A DNA stretch of 64,000 nucleotides, from the NCBI GenBank assembly GCA_050084515.1, contig CM114271.1:26288001-26352000 (forward strand), written 5' to 3'. The notes beneath the pieces are model-generated. The model was not told the DNA's origin. It saw nothing but the letters and a program-made list of their open reading frames with translations, and searched no databases. Below, in pieces: positions 24,110-37,470 of this stretch. Position numbers and translations under genes: made by a program. Positions within the stretch are counted from its first letter, which is position 1. Every line of letters begins with the position of its first letter. The stretch comes from Blasia pusilla (lineage: Eukaryota; Marchantiophyta; Marchantiopsida; Blasiales).

Positions 24110-26984
24110 ATTGAATGTTTGAATAAGAGAAGTTTAAGGTAGAGAAAATTATCAAGTCTCCATCATTCATTGTAAATTGGAACTACAACAAATGAGGAGG
24201 CTTAGAGGGGTTTGTTGTAAGCCATGAGCTTAAAACTAAATTCATATATTAGTTAAAGTAAATACATTTATTTAAACATGGTTCTCTATATTTTAATATC
24301 CCAAATGTGTATTCTAATTATCAATCTTTTTCAAATCCACCTACTAATCATGTTTTCATCATTTTTGGAATATGATGACATTATATCGTAGGCAATAGGA
24401 GTGTTTTAATATCGAAAGGCTCTCAAAAGAGTAAATGCATTAGCATGAGCCTCCATGAACAAAATTCATGAAGGCTTCAAGAATGAGCATAGCAAGAACC
24501 ATACAAAGATCAAAACTGATTTTGGTGTTCATATCTTTGTTGCTTGCCACTTGACCTTGAGTGGGCTATTTTTGAATGAGGGAAATTAATCAAGGCTCCT
24601 GAGTAAACTTAATGAGGTGGAAAATGGTTAAAGGGATGCGCACTATGAAGGCATGAATAGAAACACATAAAATGGCACGAGTTATGAATATGCATGCAGG
24701 CATGGTGTCAAAGTTGTCCAAAGAAGAAAGAGATCCTCCACTATGTGTATCAAGCATTTTGGATTTGGTCCCAAAGTCAAGGCTCTAGAGAGCAAGGTTT
24801 CTTTACATTTTTTACGTCTATTTTTTCATTTTAATGGAGTAAATTCAATCCATTCAAATGCTTGTACGTCTGATTAGAACCCATTACAATGGGTAATGGG
24901 TTCTAATTGATGGGTTAGAACCACTCAAACGTACTTCAAGTTGATGGAAATATATAGAGGGTTGTTTGGTACATTCTCTGCATGAATGTCTTGGCATATC
25001 ATTATTGCTTCACATTTCAGAGCCCTATATAATATGAAGACTAATGAAACCAAAATTTGAAGTATTTTTTATCGCTCTTGATTTAAAGGTATTGATTTAG
25101 AAGACTTTGCATCATGCTTTTCATTTGGGCCATAAATTGGAGGAATTAGCGAATGTAACTACTCAAGGTTTGCATAATTTCCTTTGTTATAATCATGTCA
25201 CCTTCAAGCTATTATATCCTCCTCCATTAGTTATGATTTAAAAAATAAATGTATGTAGAAAATGTATTGTAAGACTTTGAGTCCTCATTGAAAACTAAGG
25301 AAAAGTCTAACCCACTTAAGTTTCGAGAACATTTAAACTTTGGGTGGAAAGAACAAGTTTCACAAAAACTATATACCTTTTGGCATGATGAGAGTGGACC
25401 TAGAGGATACCACCCAACAAGAACCTCTATTATGGGAGGCCAATCAAAATAATCATCCTCGCCTAGAAAACTTGGAGATGTAGTTGGGTACTTTATCATT
25501 TGGCTTGAACGAAACTTGTAGAGGTTGATTTAATAGGTAGTATAAATGATGCTTCTCGAGATCCCATGGTAAATTGATAAGAGTAAGGTTAAACAAGATG
25601 ATGGTTTTCTTCATATGAATAGTTTTGTGCATTTCTTTCCTATACATTATGTTTTGGGTGTTGCATTTTGCTGTCAATGACTTGATAGACAATGGTCTCG
25701 TACATAGAAGATAGTCACTTTTTGATAAACTATGATATTTTCAACTTCAATTTAATCACCCTTCATTCACTCCTGCATGTAAATGTTGTAATTTTTTGCC
25801 CACTATTTTGCACGTATGGATTCATAGCCAATATACAAGTCCCATAATCTACAAATATAAATGACTAATATGTGTTTTGCAATAACTACCATGGCAGTGT
25901 AAATAACTTACATAGTCACAATAGACAACACTATACACGACTCGTGCGTAACACATATAATGACAAAAGTAGTTGACAACAGCGACAAAATGACTATAGA
26001 ATGACTTAGAGTGTAATTTATTATCACTACAAAAATCATTCAAAATAATTTTTCAATTTGATTGAGTCATATATTAAAACATCTATATGAGCGCGCAATA
26101 CCATATTACTACAATTATTAACTAAAAAATACTTTGCTATAAGGCTTTGTATGATTCGTCACTATCTTAGTAATAATACCACACTCAAAACTCAAATAAA
26201 GAAGTGGATCATTCAATCCATATCCATTATTTCCTTGCTCATTGGTTCATGGAATCATAATCATACACCACGTCAACATATGACTTATTCGCTAAATACA
26301 TGTGTCAGCATGTGATGGTTAAGGTTGAGGTCTATCGTTTCTTGACAAGTAATCTAGTCAACATGCCATACATTGCAATGATGAGGAAAAGTTCAATATA
26401 ACTAAGTCATTATCTAAACACTTCATTCAATAAGATAGGGTCATGTCGCGTGAAATGCTTATATATCACATCAGATAGCCCTTATGTAAGTCATATGACT
26501 CGTTTAACAAGTTACACACCATTGCGGTCATAAAGAGGTTAGCTAAGTCATATTCGATAAGTGACTTACTTTATATGAATCCATTGCTAATGAGTCGTTA
26601 TGAGTAATGTCTATGCATAAATGATGAAATATACTCACGTATTAAGATCCTAAAATGCCAATTTTCTTATAGTATTTGTATCTTCAAGATTTTTAATCTA
26701 TTTTAGTGATTTCTTCATTTTTTTATTCTCACAAAAGATGCTAATATATGGGTGGGGAGGCTAGTCACCTTCTTGGAAAGCTCTACAAGCATTGTGTTTA
26801 CAGATTTTCATATTTCCATTAAGAAGGCTATGCGCATGAGCTTTACCCATTTTTCATAGAGTTTTCACTAAAAGCGGACTGACATAGGGTAATAGAAGAG
26901 TGTTAAGGAAAAAATATGGGATGCAACACGCATATCGTAACGTCAAGTGTCAAGAGTTAACAAGAATGAGAGAAAATAGATCGA
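24110..26984. other. AT-rich stretch with no supported gene, one small hairpin
   Basis: No frame shows a recognisable domain; the longest (90 codons, minus, 25227-25499) has no motif. An exact 15-bp inverted repeat with a 5-base loop lies at 24873-24907. Confidence 0.5.
24873..24907. repeat. Perfect 15-bp-arm hairpin
   Basis: Arms at 24873-24887 and 24893-24907 are exact reverse complements around a 5-base loop. It is not followed by a T-run and lies in plant-like intergenic DNA, so a bacterial-type terminator is not implied. Confidence 0.85.
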
Positions 26985-27335
26985 TGGTTACGTAAGTATC
27001 GCTTGTAGCAGGGAAAATTAAGGGATTATGACATATGTATAGTTGTTATAGTTAGTTCTGGAATAAGATTTTAGTTAAGAGGCATCATTGGCATTATTTC
27101 CATCATAATATTTGCTCTATGGGAGACAGCCGGACTTAATTACAACGATAATATGTGATCTAACAAAGGTGTTCGACATTGAATACTTGAATGTATGGGT
27201 GTGAGCATGTTAGCAGAGGGCATTTTTTAATATATTTATTCCCATGGATTGAAGAACTTATCTACTGCTTAGCAGAAGGATAGATTGAGAGATTGAGGTA
27301 TGCAACTATTTGTGGAGAAGGTTATCATGGAGGGA
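26985..27335 (+). pseudogene. Family M integrase scrap
   Basis: The stretch aligns with copy A 15045-15382: TTACGTAAGTATNGCTTG, then the GGGAGACAGCCGGACTTA stretch (copy A GAGACAGATTTA), then GTATGGGTGTGAGCATGTTAGCAGAGGG and TTGAGGTATGCAACTATTTGTGG. It covers the integrase C-terminal region only and is more diverged than copies A-D. No LTR or upstream domain adjoins it; the LTR scrap at 23901 is 3 kb away. Confidence 0.7.
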
Positions 27336-27339
27336 TCAA

Positions 27340-28557
27340 GAGTTTCCAACATGGGAATTTGTCTAGTTACAATAGTAGGCACTCGTGACAATAGATCTTA
27401 CCGTAGGACACATAATTTTGCATTTGTACAAGGTGTTAGAAATCCGAGTCCTTCTGCTGGAGGGATGGGATGGTATGCTTGCATCATCTTTACAATTATG
27501 CATAATGCCATCTTTTGAACGTGGGTGAGAGAGTTTATCCAAGTTGGCAGTGGTGTCTTGGGGATTAAGGTGCATGTAAGGTGGATTACAAGCGGTGTAT
27601 CCACCGTGTTGGTAAGTGATATCTTCTTCTAAATATCTTATAGTAGATAGCCCTATGCCTTATACGGAATCTTCTTAAAGAACTTATCTGTCCATCCTCC
27701 ATAGTTTTGAATAATGCTTAAATAACGCATAATTTCTCTTAACTTGACCTCGGGGATGTCACACTTCATGCACTTTTAATACCACGAACGGCTTGCCCTC
27801 CCCCTTATACCCCATTAAATTTTTTTTTTGATTTTTTTGTAGTCGACAAACTATAAATAAAATGAATAAAAAATATCCTTGAATGAAATTTATCGATATA
27901 TGACACTATCTTGATTAATTTTACTGAAAGTTCTTGAAATTTTGGTCGCTATATAACTTGGTATGTACTTTCAAAACTTAAATTTATTTATGTCTTAGAA
28001 TGCCATATTTGCATTAAAAATAATAAATATGGAGATAATAAAAAAATTTTACTTATGAAAATGGAGGTTCCAATCGCCTCGTATGTTCATCTTGTATAGA
28101 TTTGTCATTGGGATGTAAATGCCACACAATATTTTTGGATTAAATATCTACAGTCATTGTCACAAGACATTAAATAGATGTACCCTTTAACTAAATCATT
28201 TGTATCATAAACATATTTCAAATCTTTGATTGGTCGTATCGGCCTAAACCAATTGAACACAACTCTACAAACACATCCTTCTTTATTTGGAGCCATTCTA
28301 TGTTCCAAATCAATAACTCCTCTACATCTACCCCACTTACTACTATACTTATTTTGAATTTATTGTACTCTTCCAATCCAAGGAACTAATCTTGTAAATG
28401 TGCTAGGATTTACTACAAATCTAGTTCTTCTTAGAGGTACATCTTCTTCAAATAATACTTTGCAATCCGCTCCCACATCCAATAAGCAATGAGGAATGCC
28501 ACAAGAAGAAGCTAGTGATCCTCTTACGTTAGTTTGATTATAATACACACTCTGTTT
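27340..28557. other. No supported gene
   Basis: Short frames only, and no similarity to the other elements of the window that I can see. There is a poly-T tract near 27820-27838. Confidence 0.45.
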
Positions 28558-29520
28558 TTCCTCTCATCTTCTTCCTCAATCTTTCTTCTCCTCATTCTCA
28601 CATTTGTTTTCTTCCACAATGCCATAAATACCAAAACTTTGTCGAGAAATGTCCTTAGGCCTGATAAACTGAGGGGGACATTTTTCTCCACATCCCCTTC
28701 TAGAGGTTGAATTAAAAATGGAGAATGTCAAATGCGATCTTCCATTGTTTCCCTAATCTTGGACCTAACGTTGAAAGATCTAAACCGTTCACATTAATGT
28801 ATGAATTTGTAGGGACTAGCCCTTCAAGTTTGAGCTTTTTCCGACAGTATAATCTATTGTTGGACGAAGATCAAGGATGAAAACTAAGAAATACCCAATG
28901 CATCGACACTTCCACTCCTCCTCTTTATCTTTTTTCTCCTCATTCTCACCTTTTTTTTCTTCCACAATTCCATAAATATCAAAACTATGTCGGGAAATTT
29001 CCATAGGCCCGATAAACCGAGGGAGGGGGAATTCTCCACATGCCCTTCTAGAGGTTGAATAAAAAATGGAGAATGACAAATGTGGTGTTCCATTGTTTCC
29101 CTAATCATGGATCTTAACTTGAAAGATCTAAACCGTTCAAAATAATGTTTGAATCACTAGGGAGTAGCCCTTCAAGTTTGAGCTCAAACAGACAGTGCAA
29201 TATATTGTTGGACCAAGATCATGGATTAAAACTAAGAGATGCCAAGTGCATAAACACTTTCATTCCTCTTCTTCCTCTTTCTTCTCCTCTTTCTCAATTC
29301 TATTTTCTTCTACAATGCCATACATACCAAAACTTTGTTGAAAAATGTTCTTGGACCTGATAAACCAAGGGGAAAGAAATTTCTCCAATTATCTTTCTAG
29401 AGGTTGAATTAAAAATGGAGATTGACAAATGTGGTCTTCCATTGTTTCCTTAAGCTTAAGTTGAAAGATCTGCACAGTTCAAAATGATGCATGCATCACT
29501 AAGGACCAACCCTTAAAATT
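28558..29520. repeat. Tandem repeat, about 350-bp unit, nearly three copies
   Basis: Three successive units start near 28558, 28910 and 29262. Anchors recurring at this period are CTTCCACAATGCCATAAATACC, CTAGAGGTTGAATTAAAAATGGAGA, GAAAGATCTAAACCGTTCA and CCCTTCAAGTTTGAGCT. The third unit is partial. Minus-strand frames in units 1 and 2 share IQPLEG..EN..SLSGL-like peptide, so the monomer could derive from a gene fragment, but no family is recognised. Confidence 0.85.
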
Positions 29521-30099
29521 TTCGAGCTCTATCCAAAGGCTAACCAAGTTTGTATTTTAAGATGAATTTAGGAATTAATCTTGTTTTATTACTTTCGTCA
29601 TAGTTTTAATCTCGGAGCATATATTTTAAGATTAGTAGATTAATAATCTTATGTCGATGGGAAGATCTTCCAAGAGTTGGTTACTTCCCTACTTTTTAAT
29701 ATTTATAACTTTAGAATTTTTTATTGATGTTATATCTATTAGGAAAATATTTTATATATTAATTCCAATATATATATAGACCAATAGGAGAGTGATATGT
29801 GGCAAAGGGGATTTAACCCTACCCTTTTGACTTGGAACAAAAAATTGTACTCTTTTAAAAGATTTGACCCTACCTTGATTACATTAACAACAAAAATCAT
29901 AATAAATCCCTTCCTTGCCTAAGTTCGACTAAATGCTGATTTTTTTCGCCGGTGGCATTGAAATTACCAATAAGTTGGACAAACCAGACTCTTGACTTTT
30001 GAGCTAGTGACATCCCCTAGAACTTGACCTCATGCAAATTTTCTTTAAGGGCTCAAATATCATCCATGAAACCCTCTTCTCAAGATGACAGTTATCTCA
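29521..30099. other. No supported gene
   Basis: AT-rich sequence between the tandem repeat and the family N fragment. The end of the family N RNase H may extend slightly into its right edge, but this cannot be shown. Confidence 0.4.
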
Positions 30100-31135
30100 C
30101 ATATGCTTCATCTACAACTATCTTTGTTGCGTCCATATTTTTTTATTTAGTTGATGAGATATTTTCCCCAACTATGAGCTTGAATCGTGGATTTTAAGGA
30201 CATGATATAGGCTATCCAACACGACATGCCTATCTACACAGTTGTGTTTACAATTTGCAATTACACAAAGCAGAGGAAAAAAGTCAACCTCGAGCCAAAT
30301 ATGGGCACTCACAAAATATTCATTCTCTAATTTCATTACAGACACAACTCCTCAAAGCTCCCTCTTTAGCTGAGGGTAACTCCTTTGTCATTTTGTTAGT
30401 GTGCAAGATCCAAACCTTGTTGAAAACCTTATATTTTTTGCTTCATCTTGCACAAGTGCCTCTCCGAAAGCAATAGGACTAGTATCCACTATGATTATAA
30501 CCCACGGTGACTTCAAGGCCTTCTCTAACAGCATCACCGCTATCCTTCGCTCCTTCTCCTAAGTGACTTTTTTTTCTCAACCACTCATATAAAGGATCAA
30601 ATTTATGGCTCCTAAAGACCTGCTCACGTCAACGACTTTCTCACACTCTCATATCTTAGAGATGTAATCAAACTTTTTTGGGATTCAATTATTAACCAAA
30701 CTCTCCCCAAAGATCATCCACTACCACAATCTAAGGAACCTAAAACTACACTTTTCTCGAAAAAGAGTAAGATGTATTTTTTTTAGTCTGGTTAGAATCA
30801 TATCCAAATCACATATATGATTAGATATAAAATTTAGAAACTTGTCATTTATAATCCTTTCATTTATATCTTTTATTGCACATCCTTTTATAGGAATATA
30901 ATCTACAAAATAAATAGTCTTCTCCAGAATGAGCTCTCATAGGATCTCATTCATTGCATTTTGCATCCGAGTAACAAATATTTTACTTAAGAGAATGTGC
31001 ACATTCTTTCAAGCCCAAATGGAGTGTGCGCAGTGGTTATGTCTATACTTTACATAGCCAATTAGAATCCATCACATCTTAAGAGTGAATCTCCTATAAA
31101 AAAGATGACATGGGTTGCAAAAAGCTTTGACAAGT
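30100..31135 (-). pseudogene. Family N RT and RNase H fragment
   Basis: On the minus strand, SIDITTAHTPFGLERMCTF (about 31060-31000) matches the RT of the plus-strand family N copy (ESRDMTLIHTPLGLVRMCTL at 46690-46750). A DYIPIKG-like active-site stretch follows near 30900, where the second Asp position appears lost. RNase H follows: QRSYPQLKREL, then a stop, then GVVSVMK (about 30400-30320) and the EVDFFPLLCVIANC region. Heavily interrupted. No LTR adjoins it. Confidence 0.65.
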
Positions 31136-31855
31136 TCAAATAGCCTACGTTCCCATATTTTTAATGGTTAATTACCTCATTGTGTTTAGACAAAAAATCC
31201 TACCTTTGTGGTCTTATAAAAGATCCAATCAAGATGATGGTCTGTAAGTTATGTACGATCTTTGTGATTTTCGGTGTGAAGGTTTATGATGCGTCACTAT
31301 ATATCTTCTTGAAATGTATTTTTCCCCTAGATTTATTTGATGTTATTACACAGCTTTGGTCCCATATTTTTCAATAAATATAAATGTTTGGGCCAATAGC
31401 TTGTCGATGGATATATCTGACGCAACAATGTATTTATTGGGTACATGAATAAGTGTAAGATCTACATCTCATCATAAGGTTTATATGGACAAAGGTAACA
31501 TCAAGGATTATGGACCAGGTTTTGTGATAGATTAGATGAGGCGGTTTGAGGATATTAGGACCCTTGCATGGCGTGATGGAGTTAGTGGTGAAGAGCCCAA
31601 GGAAGCCTAATTGATTATCGCGAAAGATGTTAAACTTAGGATTTGACCACGTCTTACATAATACCTAGGCCATGGTCAAATGGATCAAATCAATTACCAA
31701 TGCTTTCTCTACAGAGTTAATCTAAGATCTTTTGTTATAGCAAAGAAGTGTGATTCAAGGGTGCTCTCCGTAGGAAAGTCACCAAAAGTGAGTGACTTAC
31801 AATGCACATTATTGTACCTACTTGGACAGGAAATATTAATCATCCTCTATTAATG
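31136..31855. other. No supported gene
   Basis: A 65-codon plus-strand frame at 31180-31377 has no recognisable motif. Nothing else stands out. Confidence 0.4.
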
Positions 31856-32340
31856 TAACTTTTGTTCAATTGATACGGGTTGTAGTTTCCCAAGACCAAA
31901 TAGATGGTTTGGGAGTGGTGGACCTTCAAGCATATGCCTAGCCACCCCCTCTTTAAAGATCCTTTCAAAGAAAATTGGTAAAGCTTGTGGAAATCATCAT
32001 AGTGTAGAGGGATAAAGAAGTGTTAGTCCATTATCTACTTATGAAAATGGGACAGGGAAATAATTATTGGTGATTCCAAAAGTGTTTTAAATTTTGCATA
32101 TTCGCACGTCCGGGTATCGGTAGAGATGTTTTTTCTTTTGGTGATGGAATCTTGGACCAACCTTCTATGTCGATGAGAGGGAGATAGGTGATTTCCAAAT
32201 TGGTGAAGGAGAGAAATAGTGGAACGAAGTTGAAATAGAAATAATAGGATATAGATTTGAAACATGACAAAGGGGTGGGATTCAAGTTTTTTGGCTTTCC
32301 AAAGACCACACTAAAGCCTCATCAATAATGAACTTTTGCA
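31856..32340 (+). pseudogene. Possible non-LTR retrotransposon RT tail
   Basis: A plus-strand frame at about 31880-31945 reads DGLGVVDLQAYA, which resembles the conserved GLG-V-DL stretch near the C-terminal end of plant LINE-type and related reverse transcriptases. Downstream frames are too broken to confirm. No endonuclease or upstream RT motif was found. Alternatively this is a chance match in decayed sequence. Confidence 0.25.
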
Positions 32341-34009
32341 TCTTTGCCCTTATACAACCATTTGGATTTAACTCCATCTAAATCTCTATATATATTGTAT
32401 TCATCAGATGAGTATCTTCTTTGAAGATGTTTTGGACGTTTGTTTTGTTTAGGATTGATAGGCATCATGGCTTAGAATGTTTATACATGCGAGCCATGTT
32501 TCCAAGTAGGAGAAGAAGTGTTGGTAGTATCTATAGTATCATGATGTCAATAGATTTTGGAGATCAATTCTTATCTAGAGGCTATGTTCTGCACTCAAGG
32601 CCTTCGTGATGCAGGATAAGACTTGAAAGATGGGAAAAGACACTAGATGTGAGTAGTCAAGAAAAGGAAAGGAACAAATATCAGAGGAATATTTGTTTCA
32701 TTCATCGAAAATTACAAAATTTTGAAGATGAAGAGTGGGAATGACTGCCAAGTTCACCAAACAGGATAGAGTTGGAGGTAAGTTTAGTAAGAGAAAGTGT
32801 AACTCCCTCTCCCATAAATAGAAAATAGGCATCCTATTTGAGGAACCAATATTATCAATTAAGGATCCAAAATATCCAATCATGTTGAATAAGATAATGT
32901 ATTTGGAAAAAGGATCCCAATTGTGAGATTAGTAGTTGTGAGATTATATCATTTTTCCTAGTTCACAATCCTAGTTTTGATCTTGGAGATAGGCTCCTCA
33001 AGGATATCCCTACTAATGCACATATTGACATATACCAGATGTTAGGGAGAGAGTACGTGTTTCCTATCTTTGGTGAATAACATGTTAATGCATCCGCCAA
33101 CACCAAAGTTTGAGAGATCCTTGAGTCAAGGGGTAGGCTCCAAATCCTTAAGAAGAACAACAAACTCTTAAGGTGAGGGAGAGAAAGATGAAAGACTCTT
33201 TTTGGTATGTTGTTATATTTTTAAGATACTATAACTATTATCTGCCTATTAGGCAAAGACAAGTAGATGTGGTGCTTGTTGTGGATATGAATGGAAATAG
33301 GAATGAATCTCAGTTTGTGGATGCTATGCTCCATACTCTTCAAATAGGAAAGTTAATTTTGTAAGTTCAAATGGAATCCAACTACTCTCTTATTCTCTAC
33401 CCATGCCGCATCATCATCATGATGGAAGGGATAATGCCCAATCCTAGCAACAAAGTATTTATCTCCCGCTTTTGCTTTGCCCTCCAATCTTAAACTAAGC
33501 CTTTTGAGGAGCGGAAAAGCCAAAAGTGCATTGATTTCTCCTCTTCTAAACCCTTTGCCACTTAAACCTTACAATTATGAGCCCAATGTGCAAGAGAAAG
33601 GGGCCATATACGAGTAAAGATATCCCATGCCCATAAGTCATGCTTGGTCCTACTTTGGTTCTCTCTTATTGATGTTGGAACCAGAGGAAACTAGGCGAGT
33701 TAGATAACTACTTGCTAATTTAGGTTTTGAGCATCAAGAATATACATCACTAGACCTATAAGATGAAGCAGCTATTTATAAGGGTGAATTTAAAACTTTA
33801 TTGCATGCAAAAGCAACACTAGGAATGGTTGCAACCTCTGTAGGAGTAGGAGTTTAACAAGCAGGTGTCCTATTGGGAAACCTTACGCATCTCTCGTCAT
33901 ATGTCCTTGTAGTTTCTACATGCATTGGTGGACATTGGAATTCATCCCTTAAGAGAGCATAAAAATTACTTGTCATAACCTTGAGAATCACATATAAGAT
34001 TCTCATCCT
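32341..34009. other. No supported gene
   Basis: Scattered short frames, the longest 66 codons. There is no recognisable domain and no family M LTR. The 5' end of copy B/D at about 34010 begins abruptly inside its leader. Confidence 0.45.
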
Positions 34010-34209
34010 ACGATGCATATGTGAAAGGTTCGGATATACCAGAGTTGAGGATGGTTTTTCGATGAGACGATAGATAAGTTGATTTGCCGCACCACGCGGC
34101 TTGTTGTTGCACAACACACGTCTTAGTGAGAGAGTGTAGATTGAGTGACGCCTGTTCAGTTTGAGTGATTGAGTGATTACTTGCGAGGTTGAGAGTGATT
34201 GTGTGAGAG

Positions 34210-35620
34210 GGGCATGAAGGTCATCACGGTATCCTTTCAGGACTTTGAGAGGCGAGGTTGTGGACCTAAGAGTAGCTCTAGAGGATTTACCCGGAGTGGT
34301 GCGAGGTTTTGAGAGTCTCCACATGAGAGACCACCTCGATCTCTGTATGTGTCATCTTCAGACGACGGGGAGAGTGTAGAGGAGTGCGTTTGTGATTTGC
34401 AACACATATTGAGTGGTCCTACCAGTTGGGCGTATGAAAAAGACGACCGCGTAGGTTTTCAGGTGTTATAGGCACTCTTGAGTAACACGACTTCATTGCA
34501 GCGTTTAGGAGTTGGTGTGACTCACAACGAGTTTGGACCTATAGAGAGTTCAACCCGTTTAGAGCATGTTCTTGCATTTGGAGGGGGCGCCCATGGATGA
34601 TTACCATGAGTTCTCTCACATATATGCCCAGGAGATCGAGGCATGACGACTCTAATATGAACCATACTATCTGTCATGGACAAAGCCATTCCTAGATGAG
34701 GATAAGTCAGGAGAGGCTACTTCCTCTTTCATCCATGACGTTTTATGAGGGATAACTTGCACTGGAGCAGTTGCACTGTCCAATCAAGTTTTTCCAAGGT
34801 TCAACCCTGTGGTTGAGTTATTTGGTGAGAACTTGCGGAGCATCCACGACTTCTAAAGGTGTCCGGAAGAAAGTTAGCTTGAGGCCTACACTCGCTTACA
34901 CCGGTTAATTAACATCACTCAGGTAGTGACAGAGTCCTAGACTATCCATAAATGGTACGTGATCCTGGACCGGACTCTACGAAGACCTCTCCGAGAGGGG
35001 ATGCTTCTTATGAATACCTCCCCTATGTTGAGAGATTTGTTTAGGACCGTTGACAACATTGAGCACAATATGGTAGAGGAGAGTGTAGCCACCATGAGTT
35101 ATGGGTGAGAGCAGCCATGAGTATCTGCACCACAAATGCAACAACGTGAATTCCAAGATAGGTCCGTGGATATTGGGCGGCCCTGCCATAGAGCTCAAGG
35201 AGGATACAGGGAGGCTGTGCCACAGAGACCTTCGCCCTCATATGCGGCTAAGTTTTTGCTGCCTACGATTATTTTTTGGGCATGTGGTGGAGCCTATCAC
35301 AAGCGTAATTGCACTCGTCAGGGTGATGGACGCGTGCCTCAACCTGGAGGAGGAGATGGTGCTACACTAGGAGATTATCAGTATGACTATTGTCAGAGGT
35401 ACTGTCACACATGCGCCAGGTGTTTCAACTTACACCCTGAGTTACGTCGAGACCGATGGCCAGAGAGGATACCAGAGCGAGTTGCCATCGAGATGGGCCT
35501 AGAGGTCGTGCACCATGTGGTCCCGTTGGGGGACAAGGAGGTGGAGTTGTCCGAGGGGGTGGTGTAATTGCCCATGGAGGAGGTAGAGTTAAACCGCTAA
35601 GACGCAACGAGGGGGACATC
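34210..35620 (+). pseudogene. Gag region, copy B/D
   Basis: It aligns with copy A Gag throughout, with LEGAPMDDYHEFS-like sequence near 34580-34620 and the zinc knuckle near 35390-35430 (YDYCQRYCHTCARC). The first Cys is now Tyr and the Gly-His pair reads Cys-His, so the knuckle is damaged. The longest open part is 35136-35567. Several stops interrupt it. Confidence 0.75.
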
Positions 35621-35849
35621 AGGCGTGAGGAAAGGATGGCTGCTCATATACAACAGCTAAAGTAGCAGATTACTGCTCTAGTATTGAGGTTACTAGGTGC
35701 CGAATCCGTGGCATCGACGTCTTATGGAGCAGCCGGAGATATGGAGGATCTTGGCAAGATGTGTGGGGTTGCCAAGATGGAGGCTTCCGCAGTTCTTACA
35801 TGTGGAGCAGCCGTAGAGTTTGGTCCACAGTGAGGGAAAGCCTGGAAAA

Positions 35850-36772
35850 AGACTTGGCTTCCTGAGTCCTTCACGTTGTTTGATGAGATGAGGACTCCAT
35901 CGATGGGTCCTGATCAAAGATCTCGCAGAGTTGGTGATGTTGTTGGTATGCATGTAGGGAGGGCAATAGGAGAAGGAGGTGCAACGACTCCTATTCCTGA
36001 TGCTCAAGAGGAGCATGTGTCGAACACGTTGATGGGGGTCGCCACGATGGTGTACTGTGCTCCTTTATTTTCTTCTTCCGATGTTATGACATTGGAAGGT
36101 ACGCCCACCAAACTTTTCCGGTTGGCCGCTATGCTATGTGAGCGTGGTGTTGGTATTCTTACGTCCCTCTCAAGGATGATTGGAAAGGAGGTGATGGACC
36201 TGCCCTTGGAGCGTATGCTCAGGTTGTTCGCGTCAAATTCATGGTGGGTTGCGTTTGCTAGGATGGCGGAGATGCCCGCTAGACCCACAATAGAGCATGC
36301 TATGGATTCTTCTTGTGTTGTATGGCTGGATAACCAGGGAGAGGTCTTCATGTTGGTGAGTCCAAGAGGTAGAGTTTTTAGACCGTAGGACGTCTTGTTG
36401 GATTTTCTTTTTAGAGCGCAACCCCTGATGTTGGGGAAAGCGACATTAAGAGGATTGGGCTTGTCGAGAGCTGATGTCGAGCGTTGTCCTTTCCTCATAC
36501 AGACATCCTTGGGTGGAGTGACTACCACATACTATATCACCCGACATGAGGTCGTGGTGAGGATTATCTCGAGACGTCCTACAAATGAGTCTATGGTGCA
36601 AGCCAAGGCGATAGTGACCGATGCCGAGTCCTTTGACGTCTTGGTTGATGAAGTAGTATTATACCGGATGGGGTTTTATGTGGATTATTGGGACGAGTCA
36701 ACATCCTACAGACAAGTATGGCAGTCAGGTGATGGGCGCCTTAGCCTATTGCCCCTTTCATTCATCCGTTGA
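35850..36772 (+). pseudogene. Protease region, copy B/D
   Basis: A 170-codon open frame (35876-36388) carries the linker conserved with copy A (RTPSMGPDQ, VMDLPLERML). The protease block follows at 36380-36770, including LMLGKATLRGLGLSRADVE and a TYYITRHEVVVRI stretch. The active-site triad is lost: the copy reads LLDFLFRAQ where copy A has LLDSGAQ, so the protease is dead. Confidence 0.7.
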
Positions 36773-37049
36773 GTGATCAAGCAATGGCCAGGAGAGATGG
36801 CGACCTTAGGAGCATTTAGCAGCGCAATCACTTGGCCTAGTGATTTGATTGAGGGATATGCCCTTATAGAGTACACTCATGTTCGTGACATTTCTATGGA
36901 GAGGAGTGTCATCGTAGCCGCATCATTCCACGGAGGAAAGGTGTTGCTTTGGGGCTCAACTGCACGAGCTTCGACGCTTAGCCGTTGAGCATGTCCAGAC
37001 CGCGTGGAGTGGGATGCTTGCACCAAAGCGGGACGGTTAGAGGAACCTG

Positions 37050-37470
37050 AGGTAGCTAGGAGTGCTACTATGACTCCTTTGGACACCACCCCGATTGTGT
37101 GGTGCATCCCACAGGAGAGTCTTTGCGTGCTAGATCTCTTTGGAGGGATTAACATTGGTTTAGCTGATGTTTTGCAAGCAGGAGTGCGCGTGCAAGAGTA
37201 CCTATACATGGAGATTGATGATATTGCAAGGCACACTTCACTTCACCATGTGGCTAAGTTATGGCTGTGATTTCCTTCCTTGTTGTTTGCGTCCGCCGTC
37301 TAGGGATACCAAAGTTCCCTACCGAGGGATATTTCCTTGTTGGGGGTGCTCGACTTGGAGTGGTTGGATAGGGACCATAGATTTGGTCATTGCAGGTAGG
37401 CTGTCTCAGGGCAAATTGAGTGTTGGATGAGGTAGCAGGTTAGCTAACACTCTATTTAGGTTGTTTCGGG
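37050..37470 (+). pseudogene. C5 DNA methyltransferase, first half only, copy B/D
   Basis: Motif I is clear (VLDLFGGINIGLADVL, about 37128-37175), followed by QEYLYMEIDDIARH. The motif IV region at about 37380-37415 reads IDLVIAGRLSQG, so the catalytic Pro-Cys has become Leu-Ser. At about 37460 (LFRE) the sequence jumps to the RT/RNase H junction, and motifs VI-X are absent. This copy can have no methyltransferase activity. Confidence 0.85.

Noticed and set aside
24873-24907. Rho-independent terminator
   Set aside because: No T-run follows and the context is plant-like, so a bacterial terminator reading is not justified.
28558-29520. CRISPR array
   Set aside because: Units are about 350 bp and diverged, with no short identical repeats or unique spacers.
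36004-36528. 174-codon minus-strand open frame
   Set aside because: Antisense shadow of the copy B protease linker; the similar shadow on 52725-53231 lies opposite the same region in copy C.
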